From positions 62,001-126,000 of the forward strand of contig NZ_JXTE01000007.1 in assembly GCF_000972385.1 (NCBI RefSeq): a stretch of DNA of 64,000 bases, read 5' to 3'. The stretch's first letter is position 1. Every line of letters starts with the position of its first letter. Under the pieces are notes generated by a model. That model had not been told where the DNA came from. It saw only the letters and a list, made by a program, of their open reading frames with translations, and did not search any database. Shown piece by piece: positions 50,636 through 60,520 of this stretch. The stretch comes from Streptomyces sp. WM6386. GTDB taxonomy: Bacteria > Actinomycetota > Actinomycetes > Streptomycetales > Streptomycetaceae. The position numbers and the translations under genes were made by a program.

Positions 50636-51652
50636 TCAGTACAGGGTCGGCCGCTCCACCAACTCCACCTCCACACGGCCACCTTCGTTCAAGGCCCGCA
50701 CGCCCGCCTCGCACACGGCGGCCGCCGCGTAGCCGTCCCAGGTACTGGGCCCGGTGACCTCGCCTCGGCGGGTGGCGTCGACCCACACCTGGAGCTCGCG
50801 GTCGTAGGCGTCGGCGAAGCGGTCGATGAAGTCCTGGGAGATGGTTCCGCCCCAACGGCCTGCCATGTTGGTGACCATGGCGTGGCCGTCGCCGATGCGG
50901 GCGGTGCCGCGTTCGCAGACCACCTCCGCCTGGACCTGGTAACCGAAGCCGCAGTTGACGAAGATCTCCACGTCGACGACCGCGCCGCCGTCCGTCTCGA
51001 ACACCACGAACTGCGGGTCCTGGAGGTCCTCCGGCGCGTTCGCGGACGGTTTGGGCCGCAGCACGGTGACGGCGGTGATCTCCTGGCCGAGCAGCCAGCG
51101 GGTCACGTCCGTCTCGTGCGCCACCGAGTCGCTGACGAGCATGTCACTGGTGAAGAAGGGCGGGCTGGCCGCGTTGCGGTGCCGGTTGTGCACCATCAGC
51201 GGACGGCCCAACTGACCTGTCTCCAGCAGGGACTTGAGTTTCATGTACTCGGCGTCGTAGCGCCGCATGAAGCCGACCTGAACCCGCCGGTGACCCAGCT
51301 TCCGCTCGGCCTCCAGCACTCGCAGCGCCGACGCCGAGTCGGGGGTGAGCGGCTTCTCGCACAGAACCGGGAGATCCCGTTCGAGGGCGGCGAGCAGTGC
51401 CCCCTCGTGGGCCGGCCCCGACGAGGCGATCAGCACGGCGTCGACGTCGGGCGCCGCGAGTGCGGTCGCCGCGTCGGTGTAGGCGGTGCAGCCGTCGACG
51501 CGGGCCGCGACGGCCTTGGCCCGCTCCGCGTCGACGTCCACGACGGCGCTCACCCGTGCGCCGCTGGTGACCTCTTCGATACGGCGCACATGGTCGGCGC
51601 CCATCTTTCCCGTACCGATGACCGCGACTTGGAGCGGTGCACGCTGGGTCAT
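50636..51652 (-). CDS. iolG: Gfo/Idh/MocA family inositol dehydrogenase (inositol cluster)
   Basis: The 338-residue protein shows the Rossmann start [20 protein letters not shown], the signature [29 protein letters not shown] and the active-site segment [16 protein letters not shown], which place it with actinobacterial myo-inositol dehydrogenases. It is the last gene of the minus-strand importer operon, 10 bp after the IolE-like gene. It is the best candidate for the main inositol-oxidising enzyme, with the 45612 gene as paralog. Confidence 0.85.
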   Translation of the reverse strand: MTQRAPLQVAVIGTGKMGADHVRRIEEVTSGARVSAVVDVDAERAKAVAARVDGCTAYTDAATALAAPDVDAVLIASSGPAHEGALLAALERDLPVLCEKPLTPDSASALRVLEAERKLGHRRVQVGFMRRYDAEYMKLKSLLETGQLGRPLMVHNRHRNAASPPFFTSDMLVSDSVAHETDVTRWLLGQEITAVTVLRPKPSANAPEDLQDPQFVVFETDGGAVVDVEIFVNCGFGYQVQAEVVCERGTARIGDGHAMVTNMAGRWGGTISQDFIDRFADAYDRELQVWVDATRRGEVTGPSTWDGYAAAAVCEAGVRALNEGGRVEVELVERPTLY

Positions 51653-51662
51653 GACCGCCCTC

Positions 51663-52562
51663 TCAGGCTCCGCAGGACCGCAGGAACTTGCGGGTGCGTA
51701 CGGCGATCGGCAGCGGCTTGTCCGGCTCGCACGGGTACATGTCCTGCTCGACGATGGCGAACAGCTCCACGCCGAGTTTCTGCGCGGCCACCAGCACCGG
51801 CTCCAACTCCGGTACGCCGGAGGGCGGTTCGCACATCACCCCGCGCTGCACCGCCGGTCCGAACGGCACCTCGTTCGCCACGACGTCGGCGAGGATCGCC
51901 GGGTCGACCTGCTTGAGGTGGAGGTAGCCGATGCGTTCGCCGTACGTCTCGATCAGCTTGACGCTGTCGCCGCCGCAGTAGGCGTAGTGACCGGTGTCCA
52001 GGCAGAGGTTGACGAGTTCGGAGTCGGTCGAGTCGAGGAAGTGCTCGACGTGGTCCTCGGTGTCGAGGTGGGTGTCGGCGTGCGGGTGCACGACGATGTC
52101 GAGGCCGTACGCCTCCTTCACCTCATGGCCGAGCCGCTCCATGCCCTTGGTGAGGTGGGCCCACTGCTCGTGGGTCAGCTCCGGGGGTTCGAGGATCTCG
52201 GCGGTCTTGTCGTCGCGCCAGAACGACGGGATGACGACGAGGTGCTGTGCGCCCATCGCCTGGGTGAGGGCGGCGACCTGGCTGACGTGCTCCCAGGTCG
52301 ACTCCCACACGGAGGGGCCTCGGTGCAGACCGGTGAAGACCGTGCCGGCCGACACCGTGAGGTCCCGCCTGGCCACCTCGTCCGTCAGCCGGGCCGGGTC
52401 GGTGGGCAGATAGCCGTAGGGGCCCAACTCGATCCAGGAGTAGCCCGCTTCGGCGACCTCGTCCAGGAAGCGTTCCCAGGGGACCTGCTGGGGGTCGTCG
52501 GGGAACCAGACGCCCCAGGAGTCGGGGGCGGAGCCGACCCGGATGCGGTCCAGGGCGGTCAC
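51663..52562 (-). CDS. iolE: Sugar phosphate isomerase/epimerase-fold protein, probable inosose dehydratase
   Basis: The 299-residue TIM-barrel protein begins (after VTALDRIR) [20 protein letters not shown]. It has metal-ligand blocks [33 protein letters not shown] and LHLKQVDP, as in IolE. IolE dehydrates scyllo-inosose to the dione cut by IolD. The GTG start at 52562 overlaps the ATPase stop (GTGA). Its place in the inositol operon supports the call; IolH-like activity is an alternative. Confidence 0.8.
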   Translation of the reverse strand: MTALDRIRVGSAPDSWGVWFPDDPQQVPWERFLDEVAEAGYSWIELGPYGYLPTDPARLTDEVARRDLTVSAGTVFTGLHRGPSVWESTWEHVSQVAALTQAMGAQHLVVIPSFWRDDKTAEILEPPELTHEQWAHLTKGMERLGHEVKEAYGLDIVVHPHADTHLDTEDHVEHFLDSTDSELVNLCLDTGHYAYCGGDSVKLIETYGERIGYLHLKQVDPAILADVVANEVPFGPAVQRGVMCEPPSGVPELEPVLVAAQKLGVELFAIVEQDMYPCEPDKPLPIAVRTRKFLRSCGA

Positions 52563-53473
52563 GACGCGTCTTCCTTGGTCACCACGACCGGTGCCGTGAG
52601 GTCCTGCTCCTCCGGGAGCTCCTCCACGTCGACGCCGCGGACCTGTGACAACTCGTGCTTGAGGGCGGCGAGTTCGGAGCCGCCGGCCATGTGGTTGGTG
52701 AGCTCTTCGAGGCTGACCTCGTCGCGGGAGGCGTTGAGTTCCATGGTGCCCAGACGCAGGACGCTGAAGTGGTCGCCGACCATGTAGGCGTGGTGGGGGT
52801 TGTGGGTGATGAAGATGACGCCGAGGCCGCGGTCGCGGGCGGCGGCGATGTACTTCAGCACGACACCGGACTGCTTGACGCCGAGGGCGGCGGTCGGCTC
52901 GTCCAGGATCAGGACGCGGGCGCCGAAGTAGACGGCGCGGGCGATGGCCACGCACTGGCGCTGGCCGCCGGAGAGGGTGCCGATGGGCTGGTCCATGTCG
53001 TCCAGGACGATGCCCATGTTGCGGAGCTCTTCGTCGGCGGTCTTCTTCATCTTCTCGATGTCGAGACGGCGCACGGGCCAGGGGCCCTTGGTGATCTCGG
53101 AGCCGAGGAAGAAGTTGCGCCACACCGGCATCAGCGGGACCACGGCGAGGTCCTGGTAGACGGTGGCGATGCCCTTGTCGAGGGCCTCGCGCGGGGTGGA
53201 GAAGCGCACCGGGGAGCCGTCGACGAGGAACTCGCCCTCGGTGTGCTGGTGCAGCCCGGAGATGATCTTGATGAGGGTGGACTTGCCGGCGCCGTTGTCA
53301 CCGAGCACACAGGTGACCTGGCTGGGGAAGACCTTCAGGTCGACACCGTGCAGGGCGCGGATGTTGCCGTACGACTTGCCGGCGTTGCGGAGTTCGACGA
53401 TCGCCCCGTCGGTGGCGGGGGCGTCGTCGGCGAGAACGGCTCCGTGGGTGCCGGCTTCGTTGCTGGATGTCAT
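52559..53473 (-). CDS. Sugar/inositol ABC transporter ATPase
   Basis: The 304-residue protein is a single ABC ATPase (the RbsA type usually has two). Walker A is GDNGAGKST, the signature [14 protein letters not shown], Walker [16 protein letters not shown] and the switch His [20 protein letters not shown] lies upstream of ATG 53473. It energises the adjacent permease for import of a sugar, here probably inositol. It presumably works as a homodimer. Confidence 0.9.
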   Translation of the reverse strand: MTSSNEAGTHGAVLADDAPATDGAIVELRNAGKSYGNIRALHGVDLKVFPSQVTCVLGDNGAGKSTLIKIISGLHQHTEGEFLVDGSPVRFSTPREALDKGIATVYQDLAVVPLMPVWRNFFLGSEITKGPWPVRRLDIEKMKKTADEELRNMGIVLDDMDQPIGTLSGGQRQCVAIARAVYFGARVLILDEPTAALGVKQSGVVLKYIAAARDRGLGVIFITHNPHHAYMVGDHFSVLRLGTMELNASRDEVSLEELTNHMAGGSELAALKHELSQVRGVDVEELPEEQDLTAPVVVTKEDAS

Positions 53474-53478
53474 TGCGG

Positions 53479-54549
53479 TCACCTCCGGGTCGCCGTGCGG
53501 CTGACCCACAGATTGATCAGGACGGCGCCGAGGAGCATCACGCCGAGGAAGGCCTTGAACCAGTCCGGGTTCCAGCCGGCGTAGACGATGCCCTGCTGCA
53601 CCATGCCGAACATGAACGCACCGAAGACCGGGCCGATCGCGGAGCCGGCGCCGCCGGTCAGCAGACAGCCGCCGATCACCGCGGCGGAGATGTAGATGAG
53701 CTCCTGGCCCACGCCCTCGCCGGACTGCACGGTGTTGAAGGAGAACAGGTTGTGCATGCCGACGAACCAGGCGCCGAAGCCGACCAGCATGAACAGGGAG
53801 ATCTTGGTGAAGGTCACCGGGACACCGACGGCCCGCGCGGAGTCCTTGTTGCCGCCGACGGCGAAGATCCAGTTGCCGTACTTGGTGCGCAGCAGTACCC
53901 AGGTCGCCAGCGCGGCGAAGACCAGCCAGTAGACGATGGTGATCTTGATCTGGACGCCGCCGACCTCGAAGGAGGAGGCGAAGATCTTCTTCGCTCCGGA
54001 GAAGCCGTCCATGGTGCTGATGTCGTCGGTGGCCACGTTGCCGGTGACCAGCTTGGTGACCGCCAGGTTCACGCCCTGCAGGATCAGGAACGTGCCCAGG
54101 GTGATCAGGAAGCTGGGCAGACCGGTCTTGACCACCAGCCAGCCGTTGAGGAACCCGATCGCCAGCGAGACGATCAGCGCGGCGATGACGCCCACCCACA
54201 CGTTCACGGTGAGCTGGTAGGCGAGCATGCTCGCGGTGAGCGCCGAGGTGATGACCGCGACGCCGGAGGAGAGGTCGAACTCGCCGCCGATCATCAGCAG
54301 CGCCACCGGCAGCGCCATGATCCCGATGGTGGAGGACTGGTAGAGGATGTTGGCCATCGAACCGCCGTCACGCACCGGCGGGGCGGAGATGAGGAAGAAC
54401 ACCCACACCGCCACGGCACCGAGGAAGACACCGACGTCGGGACGCGCCAACAGGCGCAGTGCCAGGGATCGTTGAGCGGTGCGGCCGTCGGTCTCCTTCG
54501 GGCCGGGGGCCGGCGGTGTGGTCACCGCCGGCTCGGCATGCTGGGTCAT
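53479..54549 (-). CDS. Sugar/inositol ABC transporter permease
   Basis: The protein of about 356 residues has eight to ten membrane segments of the BPD_transp_2 (RbsC-like) family. Characteristic blocks are [40 protein letters not shown] and [20 protein letters not shown]. Several starts are close together: GTG 54558, ATG 54555 and ATG 54549; the first two overlap the lipoprotein stop. I chose 54549 by N-terminal sense only. It is coupled to the binding-protein and ATPase genes. Confidence 0.87.
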   Translation of the reverse strand: MTQHAEPAVTTPPAPGPKETDGRTAQRSLALRLLARPDVGVFLGAVAVWVFFLISAPPVRDGGSMANILYQSSTIGIMALPVALLMIGGEFDLSSGVAVITSALTASMLAYQLTVNVWVGVIAALIVSLAIGFLNGWLVVKTGLPSFLITLGTFLILQGVNLAVTKLVTGNVATDDISTMDGFSGAKKIFASSFEVGGVQIKITIVYWLVFAALATWVLLRTKYGNWIFAVGGNKDSARAVGVPVTFTKISLFMLVGFGAWFVGMHNLFSFNTVQSGEGVGQELIYISAAVIGGCLLTGGAGSAIGPVFGAFMFGMVQQGIVYAGWNPDWFKAFLGVMLLGAVLINLWVSRTATRR

Positions 54550-54554
54550 ACCCA

Positions 54555-55571
54555 TCACCGGGTACCCTTCGAGGCGAACTCGGCGACCTTGTCGACGTTG
54601 GTCTTGTCGACGAAGGCGGGACCGGTCAGCACCGGCTGCTCACCGCCGCCCATGTAGTTGCCGTTGTTCTTGTAGAGCCACAGCGAGTCGATCGCCAGGT
54701 AGCCCTGGAGGTAGGGCTGCTGGTCCACCGCGAACTCGATGGTGCCCTTGCTGATGGCGCCCGTCAGGTCCTTGTTGAGGTCGAAGGTCGCGACCTTGGC
54801 CTTGCTGCCCGCGTCCGCCACCGACTGCACCGCGGTCAGCGCGAAGGGGGCGCCGAGGGTGACGACGTAGTCGATGGACTTGTCGCTGAGCTTGGCGGTG
54901 ATCGTCGACTTCACGGACGGCATGTCGGTGCCGTTGACGTTCAGCGTCTGGAGCTTGCCGTCGAAGGTCTTGTCGACGCCGTCGCAGCGCTGGGTCAGGC
55001 CGATGTTGCCCTGCTCCTGGATGACACAGACGGCGTTCTTGGCGCCGGCCTCGTTCAGCCGCTTGCCGAGCGCCTCACCGGCCACGGTCTCGTCCTGGCC
55101 GAAGAACTCCATCAGACCGAGCTTCTGCCACTCGCTGACACCGGAGTTGAGGCCGACCACGGGGATGCCGGCCTTCTTCGCCTTGGCTATGACGTCCTTG
55201 AGGGCGTCCGGCTTGGCGAGGGTGACCGCGATGCCGTCGACCTTCTGGTCGATGGCGTTCTGGATGAGGTTGGCCTGGGTGGCGGCGCTCGGGTCGGCGG
55301 AGTAGATCAGCTTGACGTTGTCCTTGGCGGCCGCGGCCGTGGCGCCCTTGCGGACGATGTCCCAGAAGGTGTCACCGGCCGACTGGTGCGTGACCAGCGC
55401 GATCGTCATGCGCGGAGTGGAGGCCTTGCCCGCTGAGGCGCCGTCTGCGCTCTCCTCGGACTTCTTGCCCCCGGAGCTGCTGGAGCAGCCGGCGAGGGTC
55501 AGGGCAGCCGCCGCGGCGATCGCCACAACTGGGGCGAATCGACGAGAACGGGAGTGAGCAGAGCGGTCCAT
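54555..55571 (-). CDS. Sugar/inositol ABC transporter substrate-binding lipoprotein
   Basis: The 338-residue protein has a basic N-terminus and the lipobox LAGC (Cys about residue 29), so it is membrane-anchored. A ribose-binding-type (Peripla_BP_4) domain follows with IALVTHQSAGDTFWDIVRKG, AKKAGIPVVGLNSGVSEW and VATFDLNKDLTGAISKGTIE. AGGAAAG lies before the ATG. It is the first gene of the minus-strand arm; its promoter lies in the shared intergenic region. Inositol is the likely ligand, from context. Confidence 0.9.
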   Translation of the reverse strand: MDRSAHSRSRRFAPVVAIAAAAALTLAGCSSSSGGKKSEESADGASAGKASTPRMTIALVTHQSAGDTFWDIVRKGATAAAAKDNVKLIYSADPSAATQANLIQNAIDQKVDGIAVTLAKPDALKDVIAKAKKAGIPVVGLNSGVSEWQKLGLMEFFGQDETVAGEALGKRLNEAGAKNAVCVIQEQGNIGLTQRCDGVDKTFDGKLQTLNVNGTDMPSVKSTITAKLSDKSIDYVVTLGAPFALTAVQSVADAGSKAKVATFDLNKDLTGAISKGTIEFAVDQQPYLQGYLAIDSLWLYKNNGNYMGGGEQPVLTGPAFVDKTNVDKVAEFASKGTR

Positions 55572-55692
55572 CTTTCCTGCACCTCACTGTGCTTACGGGG
55601 GAAAGGGAGAAAGATCTCGGGGGATTCCGAGGCCCGGGATCTTGGCATGTGCGGGTCGCGTGCCGCAAATACGGCGGTTGTACTGGGACGGG

Positions 55693-55736
55693 ATTCCATC
55701 CCTTCCGGAGCCCGCTGTCAATACTTTGTTAAGACA
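55693..55736 (-). promoter_or_regulatory. Promoter of the inositol importer operon with a shared motif
   Basis: On the minus strand, TTGACA (55721-55716), a 17-nt spacer and TGGAAT (55698-55693) form the promoter. TTTGTTAAGACA (55725-55736, read on the plus strand) sits directly upstream of the -35 and fits TTTGTNNNKACA. Confidence 0.65.
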
Positions 55737-55758
55737 TCATTTCACAATCAGGTCCGAA

Positions 55759-55803
55759 TGTAAGTACAAAGTCTTGACAGGGTTGCCCTCCGGGTCCTAC
55801 ATC
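55759..55803 (+). promoter_or_regulatory. Promoter of the inositol catabolic operon with a shared motif
   Basis: TTGACA (55774-55779), about 17-18 nt and TACATC (55798-55803) form the promoter. TGTAAGTACAAA (55759-55770; reverse complement TTTGTACTTACA) ends 3 nt before the -35 and fits TTTGTNNNKACA. Confidence 0.65.
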
Positions 55804-55844
55804 TGAGAGGCGACAGGCCCCCTGGGACTCGAGGAGCGTCACAC

Positions 55845-56807
55845 ATGGCCGATTCATCCCAGCCCTTCGACTTGATCACGATCGGCCGCATAGGAGTTGA
55901 TCTTTACCCACTTCAGACCGGCGTGCCACTGGGCGATGTGCAGAAGTTCGGAAAGTTTCTGGGTGGTTCGGCGGCCAACGTTTCGGTCGCGGCCGCCCGG
56001 CTGGGCCGCTCCGCCGCCGTGATCACCCGCACCGGTGACGACCCCTTCGGCAGCTATCTCCACACCGCGCTCAAGGAGTTCGGCGTCGACGACCGCTGGG
56101 TGACATCGGTGGCCGCGTACCCGACGCCGCTGACGTTCTGCGAGATCTTCCCGCCGGACGACTTCCCGCTGTACTTCTACCGCCGGCCCAAGGCTCCCGA
56201 CCTGGAGATCCACACGGATGAGCTGGACTACTTCGCGATCCGCTCGGCCCGGATCTTCTGGATCACCGGCACCGGTCTGAGCGAGGAGCCCAGCCGCTCG
56301 GCCACGCTCGCCGCACTGAAGGCCCGCGCCAAGGCGGGTACCACCGTCTTCGACCTGGACTGGCGGCCGATGTTCTGGGGTGACCCGGAAGAGGCCCGGC
56401 CCTACTACGCGGAAGCCCTGCGCCACGCGACCGTGGCGGTCGGCAACCTCGACGAGTGCGAGATCGCCACCGGAGTGCGCGAACCCCGCGCCTGCGCGGA
56501 GGCCCTGCTGGCGGCCGGAGTCGAACTGGCCGTCGTCAAGCAGGGCCCCAAGGGTGTGCTCGCGGTCCATCGCGACGGCACGACCGCCGAGGTCCCGCCG
56601 GTCCCCGTCGAGGTGGTCAACGGCCTCGGCGCGGGCGACGCGTTCGGCGGCTCGCTCTGCCACGGTCTGCTGTCCGGCTGGGAGCTGGAGCGGATCATGC
56701 GGTACGCCAACGCGGCCGGCGCCCTCGTCGCCTCCCGTCTCGCCTGCTCCTCGGCGATGCCGACGGCGGCCGAGGTCGAGAGCCTGCTGAACGGAGTTCC
56801 GTCTTGA
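55845..56807 (+). CDS. iolC: 5-dehydro-2-deoxygluconokinase (PfkB family)
   Basis: The 320-residue sugar kinase has the IolC start FDLITIGRIGVDLYPLQTGV and the sugar-binding FGKFLGGSAANVSVAAARLG. The PfkB signature GLGAGDAFGGSLCHGLL holds the catalytic Asp. It phosphorylates 2-deoxy-5-keto-gluconate. GAGGAG lies 8 nt before ATG 55845. It opens the plus-strand inositol operon. Confidence 0.93.
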   Translation: MADSSQPFDLITIGRIGVDLYPLQTGVPLGDVQKFGKFLGGSAANVSVAAARLGRSAAVITRTGDDPFGSYLHTALKEFGVDDRWVTSVAAYPTPLTFCEIFPPDDFPLYFYRRPKAPDLEIHTDELDYFAIRSARIFWITGTGLSEEPSRSATLAALKARAKAGTTVFDLDWRPMFWGDPEEARPYYAEALRHATVAVGNLDECEIATGVREPRACAEALLAAGVELAVVKQGPKGVLAVHRDGTTAEVPPVPVEVVNGLGAGDAFGGSLCHGLLSGWELERIMRYANAAGALVASRLACSSAMPTAAEVESLLNGVPS

Positions 56808-57679
56808 GCACCAGGATCCGCGACCTCGTCTCCCTCAGGGCCCGGCATCCGGAGGCGATCGCCGAGGCGGCCGCCCGCCGCGTGCGGCGCCCACTGCTGG
56901 GCGACAGCGGCCGGCTGATGATCGTGGCCGCCGACCACCCGGCCCGTGGCGCCCTCGGCGTCGGCGACCGCAGGCTCGCCATGGCCGACCGCGCCGACCT
57001 GCTGGAACGCCTCTGTGTCGCGCTGTCGCGCCCTGGCGTGGACGGGGTGCTGGCCACCGCGGACATCCTGGAGGACCTCCTCCTGCTCGGCGTGCTGGAG
57101 AACAAGGTCGTCATGGGCTCGATGAACCGCGGCGGCCTCGCGGGCGCCGCCTTCGAGCTGGACGACCGCTTCACCGGCCACCGCGCCCAGGACCTCGCCC
57201 GGCTCCGCTTCGACGCGGGCAAGCTGCTGCTGCGCATCGACTACGACGACCCGGGCTCGCTGACCACGTTGGAGTCGACGGCCCGCGCGATCGACGACAT
57301 GGCGTCCCACCGGCTCCCCCTGTTCGTGGAACCGTTCATCTCCCGGCGGCTCGACGGCAGGGTCGTCAACGACCTCTCCCCCGAGGCCGTCACCAGGTCG
57401 ATCGCCATCGCCTCGGGCCTCGGCGGCACCTCCGCGTACACCTGGCTGAAGCTGCCCGTGACCCACGACCCCGACGACATGGCGGAGGTCCTGGAGACCT
57501 CCACCCTGCCCGCGGTGCTGCTGGGCGGCGAGGTCGACGACCAGGAGGCCGCCTACGAGCGCTGGCGCAAGGCCCTCAGGCTGCCGACGGTCCAGGGCAT
57601 GGTCGTGGGCCGGTCCCTGCTCTACCCGGCCGAGGGCAGCGTGGAGACGGCGGTCGACACGGCCGTCGGGCTGCTGTGA
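56804..57679 (+). CDS. Cgl0159-type aldolase of the inositol pathway
   Basis: The 291-residue TIM-barrel protein contains LMIVAADHPARGALGVGDRR, GSMNRGGLAGAAFELDDRFT, KLLLRIDYDDP and TSAYTWLKLPV. It matches the actinobacterial aldolase family that stands in for IolJ, splitting 2-deoxy-5-keto-gluconate-6-phosphate to dihydroxyacetone phosphate and malonic semialdehyde. The start is TTG at 56804, overlapping the IolC stop (TTGA), with CGGAG upstream. The exact class is inferred from position. Confidence 0.8.
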   Translation: MSTRIRDLVSLRARHPEAIAEAAARRVRRPLLGDSGRLMIVAADHPARGALGVGDRRLAMADRADLLERLCVALSRPGVDGVLATADILEDLLLLGVLENKVVMGSMNRGGLAGAAFELDDRFTGHRAQDLARLRFDAGKLLLRIDYDDPGSLTTLESTARAIDDMASHRLPLFVEPFISRRLDGRVVNDLSPEAVTRSIAIASGLGGTSAYTWLKLPVTHDPDDMAEVLETSTLPAVLLGGEVDDQEAAYERWRKALRLPTVQGMVVGRSLLYPAEGSVETAVDTAVGLL

Positions 57680-57710
57680 CACGAGAGGTACGGAAGGCAC
57701 GGAGGCACCG

Positions 57711-58616
57711 ATGACGTATCACCTCCCCGCGGGAAAGGCCCTCGGCGGCCCCTACCTGGTCGACGTGTCCCCCGAGTCGGCCGGCTGGGGCTACTCCGCT
57801 CTGCGCGTCCTGGAGCTGCCACCGGGCGGCACCCACACCTTCGACACCGGCGAGAGCGAGTGGATCGTCCTCCCCCTGGCGGGCGGCTGCACGGTGACCA
57901 CGGCCGACGAGTTCGGCGGTGACACGTTCCCGCTCCACGGCCGCGAGAGCGTGTTCACGGGCGTCAGCGACTTCGCGTATGTCCCACGCGATTCCCGTAC
58001 GACGGTCTCGACGGCCGGCGGCGGACGGTTCGCCCTCACCGGCGCACGCTGCACGAGGCGGCTGCCCGCCCGCTACGGACCGGCGTCCGACGTCCCGGTG
58101 GAGCTGCGCGGCACCGGGAACTGCTCCCGGCAGGTCAACAACTTCGGTGCGGCCGCCCGCGCCGGAGACGCTGATGGACAGGGTTTCGAGTGCGACAAGC
58201 TCATCGCCGTCGAGGTGATCACCCCCGGCGGCAACTGGTCCTCCTTCCCGCCGCACAAGCACGACGAACATCGCCCGGGTGAGGAGTCGGTGCTCGAAGA
58301 GATCTACTACTTCGAGATCGACGGCCCGGGCGGCTGCGGCTACCAACGCGTTTCACCGTCCGGCCGGGGCCGCAACACCGACGTGCTGGCCGAAGTGCGG
58401 GGCGGTGACGTCGTGTTGATCCCGGACGGCTGGCACGGGCCCTCCATGGCCGTGCCCGGTCACCACATGTACTACCTCAACGTCATGGCGGGCCCCGAGG
58501 CCGAGCGCGGCTGGCTGATCTGCGACCACCCGGATCACGCCGGCATCCGCGACACCTGGCCCGACCAGCCGGTCGACCCCCGACTCCCCCTCTACACGGC
58601 ACCGGAGAAGTCCTGA
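57711..58616 (+). CDS. iolB: 5-deoxy-glucuronate isomerase
   Basis: The 301-residue bicupin matches IolB: SPESAGWGYSALRVLELPPG, FAYVPRDSRTTV, the metal-binding block WSSFPPHKHDEHRPGEESVL then EEIYYFEIDGPGGCGYQRV, and IPDGWHGPSMAVPGHHMYYL. It converts 5-deoxy-glucuronate to 2-deoxy-5-keto-gluconate. CGGAGG lies 6 nt before the ATG. The stop overlaps the IolD start by one base. Confidence 0.95.
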   Translation: MTYHLPAGKALGGPYLVDVSPESAGWGYSALRVLELPPGGTHTFDTGESEWIVLPLAGGCTVTTADEFGGDTFPLHGRESVFTGVSDFAYVPRDSRTTVSTAGGGRFALTGARCTRRLPARYGPASDVPVELRGTGNCSRQVNNFGAAARAGDADGQGFECDKLIAVEVITPGGNWSSFPPHKHDEHRPGEESVLEEIYYFEIDGPGGCGYQRVSPSGRGRNTDVLAEVRGGDVVLIPDGWHGPSMAVPGHHMYYLNVMAGPEAERGWLICDHPDHAGIRDTWPDQPVDPRLPLYTAPEKS

Positions 58617-60493
58617 TGAGCACGCCCACCCGCCGCCTGACCGTCGCCCAAGCCCTGGTGCGGTTCCTGTCCGTCCAGTACACCGAGCGGGACGGGGTGC
58701 GGCACCGGCTGATCGCCGGGACCTGGGGCATCTTCGGCCACGGCAACGTGGCGGGCCTCGGTCAGGCGCTGCTGGAGGCCGGCGAGGGGGTGATGCCGTT
58801 CCACCAGGGCCGCAACGAGCAGTCCATGGTGCACGCGGCCGTCGGTCACGCCCGCCACCTCGACCGGCTCTCCGCGCAGGCCGTGACGACGTCCATCGGC
58901 CCGGGCGCGACGAACCTGGTCACCGGCGCCGCCCTGGCGACGATCAACCGCATCCCGGTCCTGCTCCTGCCCGGCGACTACTTCGCCACCCGCACCGCCG
59001 ACCCGCTCCTCCAGCAGCTCGAACACCCGACGGAGGCGGACGTGTCGGTCAACGACACCCTGCGCCCGGTCTCCCGGTACTTCGACCGCGTCACCCGCCC
59101 CGAAGCCCTGATCCCCTCGGCCCTGAACGCCATGCGAATCCTCGCCGACCCCGCCGAGACCGGCGCCGTCACCCTCGCCCTCCCCCAGGACGTCCAGGCG
59201 GAGGCCTACGACTGGCCGGAGGAGTTCTTCGCCGAGCGCGTGTGGCGCGTACGGCGTCCCGCTCCCGATCCCGTCGAGCTGGCCGAGGCGGTACGTGCCG
59301 TACGGTCCGCCTCCCGCCCCCTGATCGTCGCGGGCGGCGGCATCCACCACAGCAAGGCGGAAGAGGCCCTCAAGACCCTCGTGGACGCCACCGGTGTCCC
59401 GGTCGCGTCCACGCAGGCCGGCAAGGGCTCCCTGCGTCACGATCACCCCGCCGACCTCGGCGGCATCGGCCACACCGGCACGGCCGTCAGCGACGAACTC
59501 GCCCGCACCGCGGACCTGGTGATCGGGGTGGGGACGAGGTACACGGACTTCACCACCGCCTCGGGCACGCTCTTCCTCAACCCCGACGTCCGGTTCCTCA
59601 ACCTCAACATCACCGGCTTCGACGCCCACAAGCTCGCGGCACGGACACTCGTGTGCGACGCCCGGGCAGGACTCACGGCGTTGACGGAGGCACTGTCCGG
59701 GCACCGTGTGAACTCGGCTTACGAGTCCCAGTACCGCACCGGCAAGGAACGCTGGGAGCAGGTGGTCGACGCGGCTTTCGACGCCGCCGACGAGAACGCC
59801 GTCCCGACCCAGACCCAGCTCCTCGGCGCCCTCGACGCGGTCGTCGGCGACGAGGACGTGGTGATCAACGCGGCGGGCTCACTCCCCGGCGACCTGCACA
59901 AACTCTGGCGGGCCCGCAGCCCCCGCCAGTACCACCTGGAGTACGGCTACTCCTGCATGGGCTACGAGATCCCGGCCGCGATCGGCGTCCAGCAGGCGAG
60001 CCCCGGCACACCCGTGTGGGCGCTGGTCGGTGACGGCACCTATCTGATGATGCCGACCGAGATCGTCACGGCCGTCCAGGAGGGCCTGCCGATCAACCTT
60101 GTCCTCATCCAGAACCACGGCTACGCCTCCATCGGCGGCCTCTCCGAGACGGTCGGCGCCGAGCGCTTCGGCACCGCCTACCGCTACCGGGCCGCCGACG
60201 GCACCTTCTCCGGCGCCCCGCTCCCCGTCGACCTCGCCGCCAACGCCGCCAGCCTCGGCATGGATGTGCTGCGCGCCAAGACGGTGCGCGAGCTGCGGGA
60301 GGCACTGAACGCGGCCCGCGCCTCGGACCGGCCGACCTGTGTGTACGTCGAGACCGACACCGCCAACCCGGCCGCTCCCCCGACCGAGGCCTGGTGGGAC
60401 GTGCCGGTCGCCGAGGTCGCCGCCCGCGAGTCGGCCGTACGGGCCCGCGGGGAGTACGACCGCCAGGTCGCCGACCGCCGCCGCCACCTCTGA
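58616..60493 (+). CDS. iolD: 3D-(3,5/4)-trihydroxycyclohexane-1,2-dione hydrolase
   Basis: The 625-residue thiamin-diphosphate enzyme has the N-terminal LIAGTWGIFGHGNVAGLGQA with the activating Glu nearby, a central domain with IVAGGGIHHSKAEEALKTLV, and the C-terminal cofactor motif VGDGTYLMMPTEIVTAVQEG. It hydrolytically opens the inositol-derived dione to 5-deoxy-glucuronate. The ATG overlaps the IolB stop (TGATG). Confidence 0.95.
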   Translation: MSTPTRRLTVAQALVRFLSVQYTERDGVRHRLIAGTWGIFGHGNVAGLGQALLEAGEGVMPFHQGRNEQSMVHAAVGHARHLDRLSAQAVTTSIGPGATNLVTGAALATINRIPVLLLPGDYFATRTADPLLQQLEHPTEADVSVNDTLRPVSRYFDRVTRPEALIPSALNAMRILADPAETGAVTLALPQDVQAEAYDWPEEFFAERVWRVRRPAPDPVELAEAVRAVRSASRPLIVAGGGIHHSKAEEALKTLVDATGVPVASTQAGKGSLRHDHPADLGGIGHTGTAVSDELARTADLVIGVGTRYTDFTTASGTLFLNPDVRFLNLNITGFDAHKLAARTLVCDARAGLTALTEALSGHRVNSAYESQYRTGKERWEQVVDAAFDAADENAVPTQTQLLGALDAVVGDEDVVINAAGSLPGDLHKLWRARSPRQYHLEYGYSCMGYEIPAAIGVQQASPGTPVWALVGDGTYLMMPTEIVTAVQEGLPINLVLIQNHGYASIGGLSETVGAERFGTAYRYRAADGTFSGAPLPVDLAANAASLGMDVLRAKTVRELREALNAARASDRPTCVYVETDTANPAAPPTEAWWDVPVAEVAARESAVRARGEYDRQVADRRRHL

Positions 60494-60520
60494 ACCACCG
60501 CTCATGAAAGGCCCCGCACC

